A stretch of 64,000 bases of DNA from Winogradskya humida (GTDB lineage Bacteria; Actinomycetota; Actinomycetes; Mycobacteriales; Micromonosporaceae), in contig NZ_BOMN01000023.1 in assembly GCF_016862215.1 (NCBI RefSeq), positions 1 through 64,000 of the forward strand, in the 5' to 3' direction. Shown here piece by piece: positions 8,499 to 16,052 of the stretch. Position numbers and translations under genes: made by a program. The notes below the pieces were generated by a model. The model was not told the DNA's origin and ran no database searches. It saw nothing but the letters and a program-made list of their open reading frames with translations. Positions within the stretch are counted from its first letter, which is position 1. Each line of letters starts with the position of its first letter.

Positions 8499-9134
8499 TC
8501 AGAGTGCGCCGAGCACCTTGCCGGCCTCGCGGGCGGACTCGACGGCGCCGGCGTGCATCTGGGCGGCGAGGTCCTTGAAGTCGTCGAGGGCCGGGTTCAC
8601 GCCGACGAGGGTGAACTCGCGCTCGACCACGGTCACGTCCGCGCCCCACGAGTCGGCGAGGATGCGCTTCAGGAACGGCGTCGAGTGGTCCCAGCCGTGG
8701 CGCGGGGTGCCCTCGCCGTACGCGCCGCCGCGCACGGTGGCGAGCACGACCTTCTTGCCGGCGAGGAACGGCCCGCTGGCGACCCGCGGCGACGTGCCGA
8801 CCAGGTCGATGTACGCCTTGATGTGCTGCGACGGCCCGAAGTTGTAGAGCGGCACGGCGAACAGGATCGCGTCGGCGGCGAGCAGCTCGTCGACCAGCGT
8901 CTCGGCGAGCGCGGCCGCGGCGACCTGCTCCTGCGTGCGGTCGGCCTCGGGGGTGTAGGGCGCGTTGACGGCGGCGGCCCAGTAGGTGGCGGGGATCGGC
9001 TCGGTGCCGATGTGCCGGCGCTCGATGGCGTCACCGGGGTGGGCGGCGAGCCACTCCTGCTCGACGATGTCCGCGATCTCGCGGCTCGCGGAGCCCTCAA
9101 CACGAATACTGGCGTCCAGCCGGAACAGCGTCAC
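8499..9134 (-). CDS. azoR: FMN-dependent NADH-azoreductase
   Basis: 211-residue flavodoxin-fold quinone/azo reductase of the AzoR/AcpD family. Visible are LFRLDASIR at the start, the FMN-binding stretch FAVPLYNFGPSQHIKAYID, and the family's VLATVRGGAYGEGTP loop. These enzymes reduce quinones and azo compounds by two electrons with NAD(P)H and are usually induced by electrophiles. The GTG at 9134 follows GAGAGGAAAT; a longer frame would run into the intergenic operators. It is transcribed divergently from a MarR gene, with two matching palindromes over its probable promoter, so MarR is the likely repressor. Confidence 0.88.
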   Translation of the reverse strand: MTLFRLDASIRVEGSASREIADIVEQEWLAAHPGDAIERRHIGTEPIPATYWAAAVNAPYTPEADRTQEQVAAAALAETLVDELLAADAILFAVPLYNFGPSQHIKAYIDLVGTSPRVASGPFLAGKKVVLATVRGGAYGEGTPRHGWDHSTPFLKRILADSWGADVTVVEREFTLVGVNPALDDFKDLAAQMHAGAVESAREAGKVLGAL

Positions 9135-9151
9135 GGGGATTTCCTCTCTCG

Positions 9152-9198
9152 GTTCAACCTTGAAGCTAGAAGGTAGCACGCTGACTTCAAGATTGAAC
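9152..9198 (-). promoter_or_regulatory. azoR promoter with two MarR-type operators
   Basis: Two copies of the palindrome TTCAA-N2-TTGAA lie at 9153-9164 and 9186-9197, 33 bp apart centre to centre, about three helical turns. On the leftward strand a possible -35 TTGAAG (9190-9185) and -10 TAGCTT (9168-9163), with a 16-bp spacer, overlap the two boxes. A repressor bound to both would cover the promoter. MarR as the ligand is inferred from its divergent position. Confidence 0.7.
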
Positions 9199-9252
9199 TC
9201 AATGCGAGATCCGTCACTTTCGCAGGTGTTCCCGGGTCGTAGGCTTGCGGGT

Positions 9253-9735
9253 ATGCAGCAGGAGCAGGAAGAGACCCAGTGGCTCGAGGGTGATGAGCGC
9301 GCCGCGTGGCTGGCGCTGGCGAGCCTGATCTTCAAGTTGCCGTCCGCGCTCGACGCCCAGCTCCTACGCGACAACAACCTGACCCTGTTCGACTACATGG
9401 CGCTGAGCGGCCTCTCCATGACCGAGGGCCGCACACTGCGGATGAGCGAGCTGGCGAGCATGGTCAACAGCTCGCTCTCCCGGCTCTCCAACGTCGTCAA
9501 GCGGCTCGAGACCCGCGGCCTGCTACGCCGTGAGCCCGACCCGGAGAACGCCCGCTTCACCGTCGCCGTGCTCACCGACGCCGGCTGGGACCTCGTCGTC
9601 GCGGCGGCCCCCGGGCACGTGGCCGCCGTCCGCCGCTACGTGATCGACGGGCTGAGCAAGGAGCAGATCGAGGTGGTCCGCCAGGTCGGCTGCCAGGTCG
9701 CCCGCAACGTCGAGCAGAACCCCATCTCCTGCTGA
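9253..9735 (+). CDS. MarR-family transcriptional regulator
   Basis: 160-residue winged-helix regulator. The recognition region is visible as LRMSELASMVNSSLSRLSNVVKRLETRGLLRR, followed by the wing REPDPENARFTVAVLTDAGW and a C-terminal dimerisation helix. MarR repressors dissociate from palindromic operators on binding or reacting with phenolics, quinones or oxidants. It is divergent from azoR with two TTCAA-N2-TTGAA palindromes between, so it most likely represses azoR and perhaps itself. The ATG at 9253 starts the protein just before the conserved helical N-terminus. One Cys lies near the C-terminus (VGCQV) and another is the last residue; a redox switch is possible but unproven. Confidence 0.88.
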   Translation: MQQEQEETQWLEGDERAAWLALASLIFKLPSALDAQLLRDNNLTLFDYMALSGLSMTEGRTLRMSELASMVNSSLSRLSNVVKRLETRGLLRREPDPENARFTVAVLTDAGWDLVVAAAPGHVAAVRRYVIDGLSKEQIEVVRQVGCQVARNVEQNPISC

Positions 9736-9763
9736 CCCGTCCGGTGCTGACTCGTCCGGTGCC

Positions 9764-9787
9764 GGCCCGTCTCGTGCCGGACGGGCC
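9764..9787. terminator. Terminator between convergent marR and substrate-binding gene
   Basis: GGCCCGTC and GACGGGCC form an 8-bp stem with an 8-base loop midway in the 66-bp gap between two converging genes, so it can serve both strands. It is flanked by imperfect repeats of CGTCCGGTGC. Confidence 0.6.
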
Positions 9788-9801
9788 TCTGCCCGCCCCG
9801 G

Positions 9802-10755
9802 CTACGGCAGCAGTTGGTCGAGCTGCGGCGTGCCGGTGAAGATGCCGTCCTCGGTGCCCAGGGTGGCGAGGCGCTGCAACGAGCCGCGGTTGATGTCGTG
9901 CGGCCAGTTCGGCAGGATCATCGCGGTCCGCACCACGTCCGTGATCGGCGTGTAGGTCCCGATGATGTCGCGGACCTCGTCCGGATGCGCCGCCGCGTAG
10001 GCGAGCGACTCGTCGATCGCCGCGGTGAACCGTGCGACCAGGTCAGGGTCCTTGCCGAGGAGCGCGGTCCCGGCGAAGTACAGCGCCACGGTCAGGTCCG
10101 GCGCCGTGTCGACATAGTTCGACGCCACCACCTGCGATCCCTGGGTCAGCGCCTCGGACAGCTGCGGCTCCACCACCCACGCGGCGTCGACCTTGCCGGC
10201 CTGCAGCGCGGCGGGCATCGCCGAGAACGGCATCGCCTCGAAATCGATGTGGCCCGGGTCGCCGCCGTCCTTGCGTACCGACTGCCGGATGGTGGTGTCG
10301 CCCAGGTTCTTCAGCGTGTTCACGGCGATCTTCCTGCCCGCCAGATCCTTCGCCGTCCGGATCGAGCTCCCGTCCCGCACCACGACGGCGGAGAAGTCCC
10401 GCCCCGGCCGCCCGGTCGACGCCACCCCGTTGGCGACGGCCTTGAGCGGCGCACCCCCGGCCGTCGCCGCGATCAACGAGGTCGCGTTGCTGAACCCGAA
10501 CGCGTACTTTCCGCTCAGCACGCCCTGCACGATCGGCGCGCCACCCTGCTCCGGGACCATGGTCAGCTCGATGCCCCGCTTCGAGAAGAACCCCTTGGCC
10601 TTCCCCAGGTACGCGGGGGCCACGTCCACGATCGGAATGACCCCGAGACTGATCCTGTCGGGCCCGGCCTGCGGCGCCGGATCGTCCGATGTGCACCCCG
10701 CCCCGGCAGCGAGCAGCAGCACAACAGCGAACACGCCGAGGATCCGTTTGGTCAC
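9802..10755 (-). CDS. SsuA/NMT1-type ABC substrate-binding lipoprotein, orphan
   Basis: 317-residue extracytoplasmic binding protein. The signal peptide ends in the lipobox AAGAGC with Cys about residue 21. The mature part matches the SsuA/TauA/NMT1-like fold: LGVIPIVDVAPAYLGKAKGFF, a hydrophobic cleft region GKYAFGFSNATSLIAA, and DLAGRKIAVNTLKNLGDTTI. Relatives bind sulfonates, taurine, nitrate or thiamine precursors. No permease or ATPase gene of that class lies beside it, so it must share a transporter encoded elsewhere or act otherwise. It follows the TetR gene by 78 bp on the same strand and could be cotranscribed with it. Confidence 0.8.
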   Translation of the reverse strand: MTKRILGVFAVVLLLAAGAGCTSDDPAPQAGPDRISLGVIPIVDVAPAYLGKAKGFFSKRGIELTMVPEQGGAPIVQGVLSGKYAFGFSNATSLIAATAGGAPLKAVANGVASTGRPGRDFSAVVVRDGSSIRTAKDLAGRKIAVNTLKNLGDTTIRQSVRKDGGDPGHIDFEAMPFSAMPAALQAGKVDAAWVVEPQLSEALTQGSQVVASNYVDTAPDLTVALYFAGTALLGKDPDLVARFTAAIDESLAYAAAHPDEVRDIIGTYTPITDVVRTAMILPNWPHDINRGSLQRLATLGTEDGIFTGTPQLDQLLP

Positions 10756-10833
10756 AGCGCCGCACGCTACCGTCCCCCACCTGCGGTGTCAGGCTGGCAG
10801 AACGGCCAGAGATCCCCGTCGAAGGGACGGAAC

Positions 10834-11394
10834 TCAGCCGCGCGCCCGGACCCCGTCCAGCGCCATGGCGAGCACCCGGTCCCGCTGGGCCTCCTGCACG
10901 AAGTTCGCCCCGCTGACCCCGTTGACCAGGAACAACACGTCGTCGAAGCTCACGTCGCCCCGGGCGGCACCGGCCTCCTGGGCCCGCTTGAGCAACGGCC
11001 GCCCTGCAGCGTGGATGATGTCGCGGCACGTCACGAACATCGCCTCGTTGTGCGCGATCGCGTCGTAGACGGCCTTCTTGGTGGTCGCGTAACTGACAAA
11101 CTGCCGCAACCACGTCTCCAGCGCCTCCCACGGATCCAGGTCGTCCCGTTCGGCGGCGACCCGGGCCAGCGCCTCGACCTCGTCGAGATAGACGGCCTCG
11201 AACAGATGCTGACGGGTGGGGAAGTTCCGGTAGAGCGTCGCGATGTTGACCCCGGCCCGCCGCGCGACCCCCTCCAGCGATGCCCCGGCACCATCGGCGG
11301 CGAACACCTCCCGGGCGGCGTCGAGCAGCGCATCGAAGTTACGCCGGGCATCGGCCCGCTGCGGGCGGCGCACGGTGACGCGCGTTTCGGTCAT
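10834..11394 (-). CDS. TetR-family transcriptional regulator
   Basis: 186-residue repressor. The N-terminal helix-turn-helix covers about residues 18-65 (NFDALLDAAREVF, LEGVARRAGVNIATLYRNFPTRQHLF) and the rest is an all-helical ligand-binding domain. The ATG at 11394 is favoured over one 33 bp upstream because GGGAGATCAGGGG precedes it. It is divergent from the reductase-SnoaL fusion gene, and a perfect 20-bp palindrome overlaps that gene's -10 box, so it probably represses that gene. Conserved alanine-rich C-terminal helices suggest a hydrophobic ligand. The inducer is unknown. Confidence 0.86.
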   Translation of the reverse strand: MTETRVTVRRPQRADARRNFDALLDAAREVFAADGAGASLEGVARRAGVNIATLYRNFPTRQHLFEAVYLDEVEALARVAAERDDLDPWEALETWLRQFVSYATTKKAVYDAIAHNEAMFVTCRDIIHAAGRPLLKRAQEAGAARGDVSFDDVLFLVNGVSGANFVQEAQRDRVLAMALDGVRARG

Positions 11395-11472
11395 CGCCCC
11401 TGATCTCCCTGCTCCTGCAGAACCCATACCCCTGCCCGTGCCGGGCTCCTGCTTCTGCCGAATTCTACGTTC

Positions 11473-11520
11473 TTGACAAACGCAGGGACCCCTTCGCTAA
11501 AGTCAAGGCACTCCTTGACT
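11473..11520 (+). promoter_or_regulatory. Promoter with overlapping 20-bp TetR-type operator
   Basis: TTGACA (11473-11478) and TAAAGT (11498-11503) are spaced by 19 bp. The palindrome AGTCAAGGCACTCCTTGACT (11501-11520, 8-bp perfect arms around CACT) covers the end of the -10 and the likely start site, a position suited to repression. The nearby divergent TetR is the probable ligand. Confidence 0.7.
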
Positions 11521-11544
11521 TGTGGGCATACCGAAGGACAACAC

Positions 11545-12675
11545 ATGACCACGATCGGTTTCATCGGCAGCGGAAAAATCGGCGGCACGCTCGCGCGCCT
11601 GGCCGTGGATGCGGGCCACGACGTCGTGCTGAGCAACAGCCGCGGCCCCGAGACGCTGCAGGACCTGGCCGCACAGCTCGGACCGCGGGCCCGCGCGGCA
11701 ACGGTGGACGAGGCCGCACAGGCGGGGGACATCGTCGTGGCGACGATCCCGCTGAAGGCCTTCCCCGAGATCCCCGCCGGACCCCTGCGCGGCAAGATCG
11801 TCATCGACACCACCAACTACAACCCCGACCGCGACGGCCGTTTCGCCGGGATCGAGGACGGCACCACCACGGCCGGTGACCTGCTCCAGGAACACCTGCC
11901 GGAGGCGTACGTCGTCAAGGCCTTCAACAACATCTTCTTCAAACACCTCGCCACCCTCGGCCGCCCGTCCGGCGCCCCCGACCGCAGCGCCCTGCCCGTC
12001 GCCGGCAACGACCCCACCGCCAAGACAACGGTCACGGCCCTGCTCAACACCCTCGGCTACGACACCCACGACGCCGGCCCCCTCCCCGAGAGCCGCCGCT
12101 TCGCCCCCGGCACCCCGGCCCACCACGCCTACCTCAACCCGGCCGGCATGTTCACCGCCCCCGGCCGCCCCGCCTCCGCCGCCATCCTGAAAACACTCCT
12201 CGCCGCAGCTGCACCCGCCGCCCACGACGGCCCGGCTGTCTACGGGGCCACCGACGAGGAGCGCCGGCTCGTCGAGACGCTCTACCGCGCGGTCGGCGGC
12301 GAACCCGACCTCCTCGACGACGTGCTCGCGCCCGGCTGGGAGGACATCCCCTCAGCCCCGGGCCAGCGCCCCGGCCCGGCGGGCCTGAAGCCGATCATCG
12401 AGCAGTTCCACACGAGCTTCGCGGACGCAAAAGTCGTCCTGCACGACATCATCGGCTCATCGGGCCGGGTCGCGGTCCGCGCGGAACTGACCGGCATCCA
12501 CCGCGGCGAGTTCCTCGGCGTTCCCGCGACCGGCAAACCCAGCTCGATCACCATCCACGAGTTCCACCAGATCAACCACGGCCGCATCGTCCGCACCTGG
12601 CACCTCGAGGACCTCCACGGCTGGCTCCAGCACGCGGTCAACCAGCAGCCGATGTCGCGCAGATTCATCGGATAG
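11545..12675 (+). CDS. Fusion of NADP/F420-type oxidoreductase with SnoaL-like domain
   Basis: 376-residue two-domain protein. Residues 1-200 are a Rossmann domain of the F420-dependent NADP reductase/ProC-like family: TIGFIGSGKIGGTLARLAVDAGHDVVLSNSRG is the nucleotide-binding start, followed by VVATIPLKAFPEIP and AYVVKAFNNIFF. Residues about 235-370 resemble the SnoaL/NTF2-like ester-cyclase fold (VETLYRAVGGEPDLLDDVLAPGWEDIP, FADAKVVLHDIIGSSGRVAVRAELTGIHRGEFLGVPATGK, ITIHEFHQINHGRIVRTWHLEDLHGWLQ). Each half is usually a separate protein. Expression is probably controlled by the divergent TetR. The substrate is unknown; reduction coupled to isomerisation, cyclisation or hydration is an inference. 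Confidence 0.78.
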   Translation: MTTIGFIGSGKIGGTLARLAVDAGHDVVLSNSRGPETLQDLAAQLGPRARAATVDEAAQAGDIVVATIPLKAFPEIPAGPLRGKIVIDTTNYNPDRDGRFAGIEDGTTTAGDLLQEHLPEAYVVKAFNNIFFKHLATLGRPSGAPDRSALPVAGNDPTAKTTVTALLNTLGYDTHDAGPLPESRRFAPGTPAHHAYLNPAGMFTAPGRPASAAILKTLLAAAAPAAHDGPAVYGATDEERRLVETLYRAVGGEPDLLDDVLAPGWEDIPSAPGQRPGPAGLKPIIEQFHTSFADAKVVLHDIIGSSGRVAVRAELTGIHRGEFLGVPATGKPSSITIHEFHQINHGRIVRTWHLEDLHGWLQHAVNQQPMSRRFIG

Positions 12676-12711
12676 TGCACAAAATCCTGGAACAGAACGG
12701 GGTACAAACCA

Positions 12712-12744
12712 GCCCGGCCGTTGCAGCTTTCGCAACGACCGGGC
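12712..12744 (+). terminator. Terminator after the oxidoreductase-SnoaL fusion
   Basis: GCCCGGCCGTTGC and GCAACGACCGGGC form a 13-bp stem with one mismatch around a 7-base loop (AGCTTTC), starting 37 bp after the stop. The gene on the other side converges on it. Confidence 0.7.
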
Positions 12745-12759
12745 GTGGTTGTCACCGCA

Positions 12760-12792
12760 GGCCCCTGGTCAGGGGTCCAACGGCCAGGGGCC
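12760..12792 (-). terminator. Terminator after the DUF5709 gene
   Basis: GGCCCCTGG and CCAGGGGCC form a 9-bp perfect stem immediately beyond the stop of the leftward DUF5709 gene. The 15-base loop contains a further CAGGGG repeat. Confidence 0.6.
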
Positions 12793-12796
12793 GAGG

Positions 12797-13249
12797 TCAG
12801 AGGCGCGGGCCGGTGCCCTGGCTGTCGGGGTCGTCGACGATGTGGATGGCGGCCTCCTCGGCGCTGGCGGCGCCGGAGTCGATGCCGGCGTCGTAGGCGA
12901 CCGATTCGGCTTCCTCGTCGGGGCCGAGGCCCTCGTCGTCGGCGATGAGGCGGCCCGAGCGGGGCTCGCTGTCGTCGCCGCGGCGGATGAGCTCGTCCTC
13001 GTCCGAGTCGTCGTCGGCGTAGGGGTCGATGTCCGGCTCCTCCTCGCTGAGGAGCTGGTCGAGGGATTCGCCCTGGCGGGCCTCGGCAGCGGTGGTGCCG
13101 AAGCGGTCGGCGCCCGCGTACGCGTCGGCCGGTTCGTAGCCCACGTCCAGCGGGTCACCGACGCGGTTGTCGTCGAGCGTGTCCTTGGAGTCCAGGACGC
13201 CGTCGTCCTCCACGGCGTCCCACTCGTCTTCGCGGTCGTAGTCGGTCAT
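12797..13249 (-). CDS. DUF5709 family acidic protein
   Basis: 150-residue, very acidic protein with Asp/Glu-rich runs (MTDYDREDEWDAVEDDGVLD, DIDPYADDDSDEDELIRRGDD). The family landmarks are the LDDNRVGDPLDVGYEPAD segment and the C-terminal GRLIADDEG...ESVAYDAGIDSGAASAEEAAIHIVDD. DUF5709 proteins are small and widespread in actinomycetes, and their function is not known. No signal peptide or membrane helix is seen, so a disordered cytoplasmic protein is likely. GGGGAGAACCT precedes the ATG at 13249. It is expressed on its own and ends in a hairpin shared with a convergent gene. Confidence 0.85.
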   Translation of the reverse strand: MTDYDREDEWDAVEDDGVLDSKDTLDDNRVGDPLDVGYEPADAYAGADRFGTTAAEARQGESLDQLLSEEEPDIDPYADDDSDEDELIRRGDDSEPRSGRLIADDEGLGPDEEAESVAYDAGIDSGAASAEEAAIHIVDDPDSQGTGPRL

Positions 13250-13292
13250 AGGTTCTCCCCGGTCGTGGTCGACCTCAGACCCTAGCGGGGTT

Positions 13293-14417
13293 CTAGATCA
13301 TGACCACCCGCGGCGGCGCGAAACCGTTGAAGCGGGAGGCGTAGACGCTGGTGTAGGCGCCTGCGGAGCTGACGAGGAGCTCGTCGCCCTCGCGCAGGTC
13401 GGCGGAGAGCAGGACGTTGCGGGCCCAGGTGTCCTGGCTGTCGCAGGTCGGCCCGGTGAGATGGAAACAGCGGCGCAGGCGCAGGCCCCGGGTGTCGTGG
13501 ATCGGATAGTGAAGATTGCCACCGGACTCCAGGACCTCCATCAGGCCGTGGAAGACGCCCAGGTCGGTGTGGGCCCACCAGCCGGACGGGCGCTCGGCGA
13601 CACCGATGACCCGGCAGCGGAACGTCCCGGCCTCGGCGACCAGGGCGCGGCCCGGTTCGGCGAAGACCTCCACGGGGTACGGCAACCGCGCGATGCCCGC
13701 CGCGGCGACCCGGCCGAACAGTTCGAGGGCGGGCACCGGCTCGTCGTAGCGGGCCGGGAACCCGCCGCCGATGTCGACCATCTGCAGCGTGATGCCCACC
13801 TGCGAGAGTCTCTCCATGATCGCCGCGACCTCACGCAGGGGCCGGTCGAGTGCCCCGGGATGCAGCGACTGCGATCCCATGTGGAACGTGATGCCGTACG
13901 GCGTGAGGCCGAGCTCGCGGGCCTGGACCAGCAGGCTGACCGCACCGGCCGCGTCCACACCGAACTTTCCCTCGCTCGGGACGACGCTGTCGTCCCCGGC
14001 GGTGATCAGGCGGGCGTAGACGCAGCTCCCGGGGGCCTCCTCGGCGACCCGGCGCACCTCCTCGTAGGAGTCGACGCTGAACCGGTAGACGCCGGCCTCC
14101 GCGGCCCTCGCGGTCTGCTCGCGGGCCCGCACGGGGTTGCTGAAGAGCATGTCGCAGGGCTGGACGCCGGTCTCGCGGAGCAGGTCGACCTCCTGGACGG
14201 AGGCGACCTCGAAACCGGCCCCGGCGTTGTGCAGCGTGCTGAGCACGCCGGGGTGGGTGTTGCACTTGGTCGCGTAGAACGGGCGGATGCCGGGGAAGGC
14301 CGTCCGGAAACCGTCGAGAGCTGCGACGATGCGGCTGGCTCGCATCTCGAGCACGGGTCCGGGGTGGACGGCGCGGGTGGGTGCGGGAGTGGCGACGATG
14401 GCGGAAGACTGGCGCAA
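13293..14417 (-). CDS. PLP-dependent ornithine-type decarboxylase (Orn/DAP/Arg decarboxylase 2 fold)
   Basis: 374-residue fold-type III PLP enzyme. The Schiff-base Lys is in FYATKCN (K51), and HMGSQS (179-184), IGGGFP and EPGRALV (254-260) line the cofactor site. GPTCDSQD carries the Cys (about 325) that the partner subunit's active site uses in eukaryotic-type ornithine decarboxylase. These motifs favour ornithine (or lysine) decarboxylase over diaminopimelate decarboxylase, giving putrescine or cadaverine. Polyamine uptake and oxidation genes lie 5 kb away. It stands alone between DUF5709 (43 bp downstream) and a 298-bp gap. The closing VVMI with a stop shows an intact C-terminus. Confidence 0.85.
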   Translation of the reverse strand: MRQSSAIVATPAPTRAVHPGPVLEMRASRIVAALDGFRTAFPGIRPFYATKCNTHPGVLSTLHNAGAGFEVASVQEVDLLRETGVQPCDMLFSNPVRAREQTARAAEAGVYRFSVDSYEEVRRVAEEAPGSCVYARLITAGDDSVVPSEGKFGVDAAGAVSLLVQARELGLTPYGITFHMGSQSLHPGALDRPLREVAAIMERLSQVGITLQMVDIGGGFPARYDEPVPALELFGRVAAAGIARLPYPVEVFAEPGRALVAEAGTFRCRVIGVAERPSGWWAHTDLGVFHGLMEVLESGGNLHYPIHDTRGLRLRRCFHLTGPTCDSQDTWARNVLLSADLREGDELLVSSAGAYTSVYASRFNGFAPPRVVMI

Positions 14418-14564
14418 CGAAGGCCCCTTACGCTAAGTGGTCTCGTCAATGCGGAGAGTGCGCCATCAGTATGCACTCGATCGTCGATAAGGGCTATGAC
14501 CTGCGCGCATGGAGATCGAATTGGCATTGATCATCTGCAAATTGCAGCGAGGCCTGTACTGCAG

Positions 14565-14596
14565 TTCGGGGCGCCCCCGGCAGGAGGCGCCCCGAA
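14565..14596 (-). terminator. Distal hairpin downstream of DUF397
   Basis: TTCGGGGCGCC and GGCGCCCCGAA form an 11-bp perfect stem with a 10-base loop. It is the second of two hairpins beyond the leftward XRE-DUF397 unit and about 150 bp before the ODC gene start, so it probably insulates that gene. Confidence 0.65.
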
Positions 14597-14602
14597 TGCA
14601 TT

Positions 14603-14632
14603 GTGCAAAGCTCCTGATCAGGGGCTTTGCAC
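14603..14632 (-). terminator. Proximal hairpin downstream of DUF397
   Basis: GTGCAAAGC and GCTTTGCAC form a 9-bp perfect stem; the loop itself contains the palindrome CCTGATCAGG. It lies 84 bp beyond the DUF397 stop. The rest of the 298-bp gap (14418-14715) is about 50% G+C and shows no gene I can support. Confidence 0.6.
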
Positions 14633-14715
14633 TATCTTAAATTGGATCTTGGAGCTACGGGAAGTTTACCTAGCGTATCTACTTCCCGTCTGTGCGTGCC
14701 GATCGGTAACGTCTC

Positions 14716-14931
14716 TCAGCGGTTGATATCAAACTCGCCGTCCTTGGCCGAGTTCAAGAACTCGGACCAATGCGCCGGGTTGAAGACGAGAGCGGGACCC
14801 GAAGGGTTCTTGCTGTCACGCACGGCAACGGCTGTGTCGAGGATTGCGACCTCGACACAGTTGTTGCCGCCGTTTCCGTTGCTGCGACTGCTCTTTTTCC
14901 AGACGGCAGCGTTGAGATGATGCGTCGACAT
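14716..14931 (-). CDS. DUF397 domain protein
   Basis: 71-residue protein with the full DUF397 signature: VWKKSSRSNGNGGNNCVEVAIL, then VAVRDSKNPSGPALVF, then HWSEFLNSAKDGEFD. DUF397 genes are almost always next to XRE/DUF5753 regulators in actinomycetes, as here (50 bp downstream of one). They influence development and antibiotic production in Streptomyces (the bldB/abaA-like context) and may bind the regulator. The ATG at 14931 is chosen because GGAGG lies 9 bp upstream; a GTG two codons earlier is possible. G+C is lower than in flanking metabolic genes. Confidence 0.92.
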   Translation of the reverse strand: MSTHHLNAAVWKKSSRSNGNGGNNCVEVAILDTAVAVRDSKNPSGPALVFNPAHWSEFLNSAKDGEFDINR

Positions 14932-14981
14932 GACCACACACCTCCCTTCGATATGCGATTGTGCGTGCGTACGTCAGCCTC

Positions 14982-15833
14982 CTACGCGCGTAGGAGGCTT
15001 TCGATCATCTTAAGGGTCAACCTGGGTTCCAGTGCCCTTGTGCTCAGTCGCTCGAACTCCGCACGGTAACGGGCGACCTCTGAATGTTGCTCTTCGTAGA
15101 GGTCGCCCGCAAGCCCCTCCAAGTAAACTACATCCAAATGAGTGGTCTCCCGGAACTCCAAAAGTGCTGCTGAGCCACCAAGGAACGGGTGTTCTCCGGC
15201 ATCGAACGGGAGGACCTGCAATGTCACGTTGGGTAATTTAGCCATATCGATGAGATGGCGAAGTTGGTCGTCCATCACCTCGGGTCCGCCTACGGAGCGT
15301 CGCACCACCGACTCGTCGATGATCGCGGTGAGCTCGAGCGGATTCGCCCCGCTGAGCCGGCTCTGCCGCTTGAGCCGCAGCGCGACTCGACGATCCATCT
15401 GCGCCGGCGGATCCCATGAGCGCCCGGTCCGCATCAACGCCCGGATATATGCCTCAGTCTGGAGCAATCCAGGCACGATGATGGGTTCCCAGGCGCGCAG
15501 TGACGACGCCTCGGCCTCGAGGCCGACAAAGTTGCCCGGCCGCATGATGTCCCGGTAGTCGGTCCACCAGGTCTTCTGCTTCGACGACCGAGCCAGCTCG
15601 AGCAGTGCTTCCCGATACTGTTCGTCATCGATCCCGTAAAGGGTCAGCAGGTCACGGACGTCACGAGGGGTGACCGCGACCCGCGCCGTCTCGATGCGCG
15701 TGACCTTCGCGGCGTGCCACTCGAAATGCCGCGAGACGCTTTCCTGGGTCAGCCCCGCGCGCTCGCGACAACGTTTCAACTCCGTCCCCAAACGGCGTCG
15801 GCGCAGCGTGGGTCCCTCGTCTGTGGACACCAT
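14982..15833 (-). CDS. XRE-type helix-turn-helix regulator with DUF5753
   Basis: 283-residue protein. The XRE helix-turn-helix is at about residues 11-68 (LGTELKRCRERAGLTQESVSRHFEWHAAKVTRIETARVAVTP), followed by the DUF5753 domain (SLRAWEPIIVPGLLQTEAYIRALM, RQSRLSGANPLELTAIIDESVVRR, LQVLPFDAGEHPFLGGSAALLEF). This is the usual partner of a DUF397 protein; such pairs are numerous in actinomycete genomes and act as lineage-specific developmental or antitoxin-like regulators. DUF397 follows by 50 bp. Targets are unknown. The 219 bp upstream also carry the promoter of the divergent GPP34 gene. Confidence 0.92.
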   Translation of the reverse strand: MVSTDEGPTLRRRRLGTELKRCRERAGLTQESVSRHFEWHAAKVTRIETARVAVTPRDVRDLLTLYGIDDEQYREALLELARSSKQKTWWTDYRDIMRPGNFVGLEAEASSLRAWEPIIVPGLLQTEAYIRALMRTGRSWDPPAQMDRRVALRLKRQSRLSGANPLELTAIIDESVVRRSVGGPEVMDDQLRHLIDMAKLPNVTLQVLPFDAGEHPFLGGSAALLEFRETTHLDVVYLEGLAGDLYEEQHSEVARYRAEFERLSTRALEPRLTLKMIESLLRA

Positions 15834-16011
15834 GACTCCCTCGATCTTGAGGCGTCGATACCCGGCCTACTGACACCCATGATCCATGGTGGACATCACG
15901 AGTGGATTCCGAGTCTAGTACTTCTTGCATTGACCTCGGAGGTGGGTACATGATGCTTCCGACAGCGAGTTATTGCCTTCTATACAGGTAGTTGCCTCGT
16001 CGACAAATCGC

Positions 16012-16039
16012 GTCGATGTTGTCCTGTCGATGTTGTCCT
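16012..16039 (+). repeat. Tandem 14-bp repeat in GPP34 leader
   Basis: GTCGATGTTGTCCT occurs twice head to tail at 16012-16025 and 16026-16039, ending one base before the AGGAG ribosome site of the GPP34 gene. It could be a regulator site or a translation-level element. A possible -10 TATACA lies upstream at 15981-15986. Confidence 0.7.
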
Positions 16040-16052
16040 AAGGAGTGGCGGC

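Noticed and set aside
14627..14920. 97-codon frame opposite DUF397
   Set aside because: DUF397 on the other strand has its full family signature and a good ribosome site.
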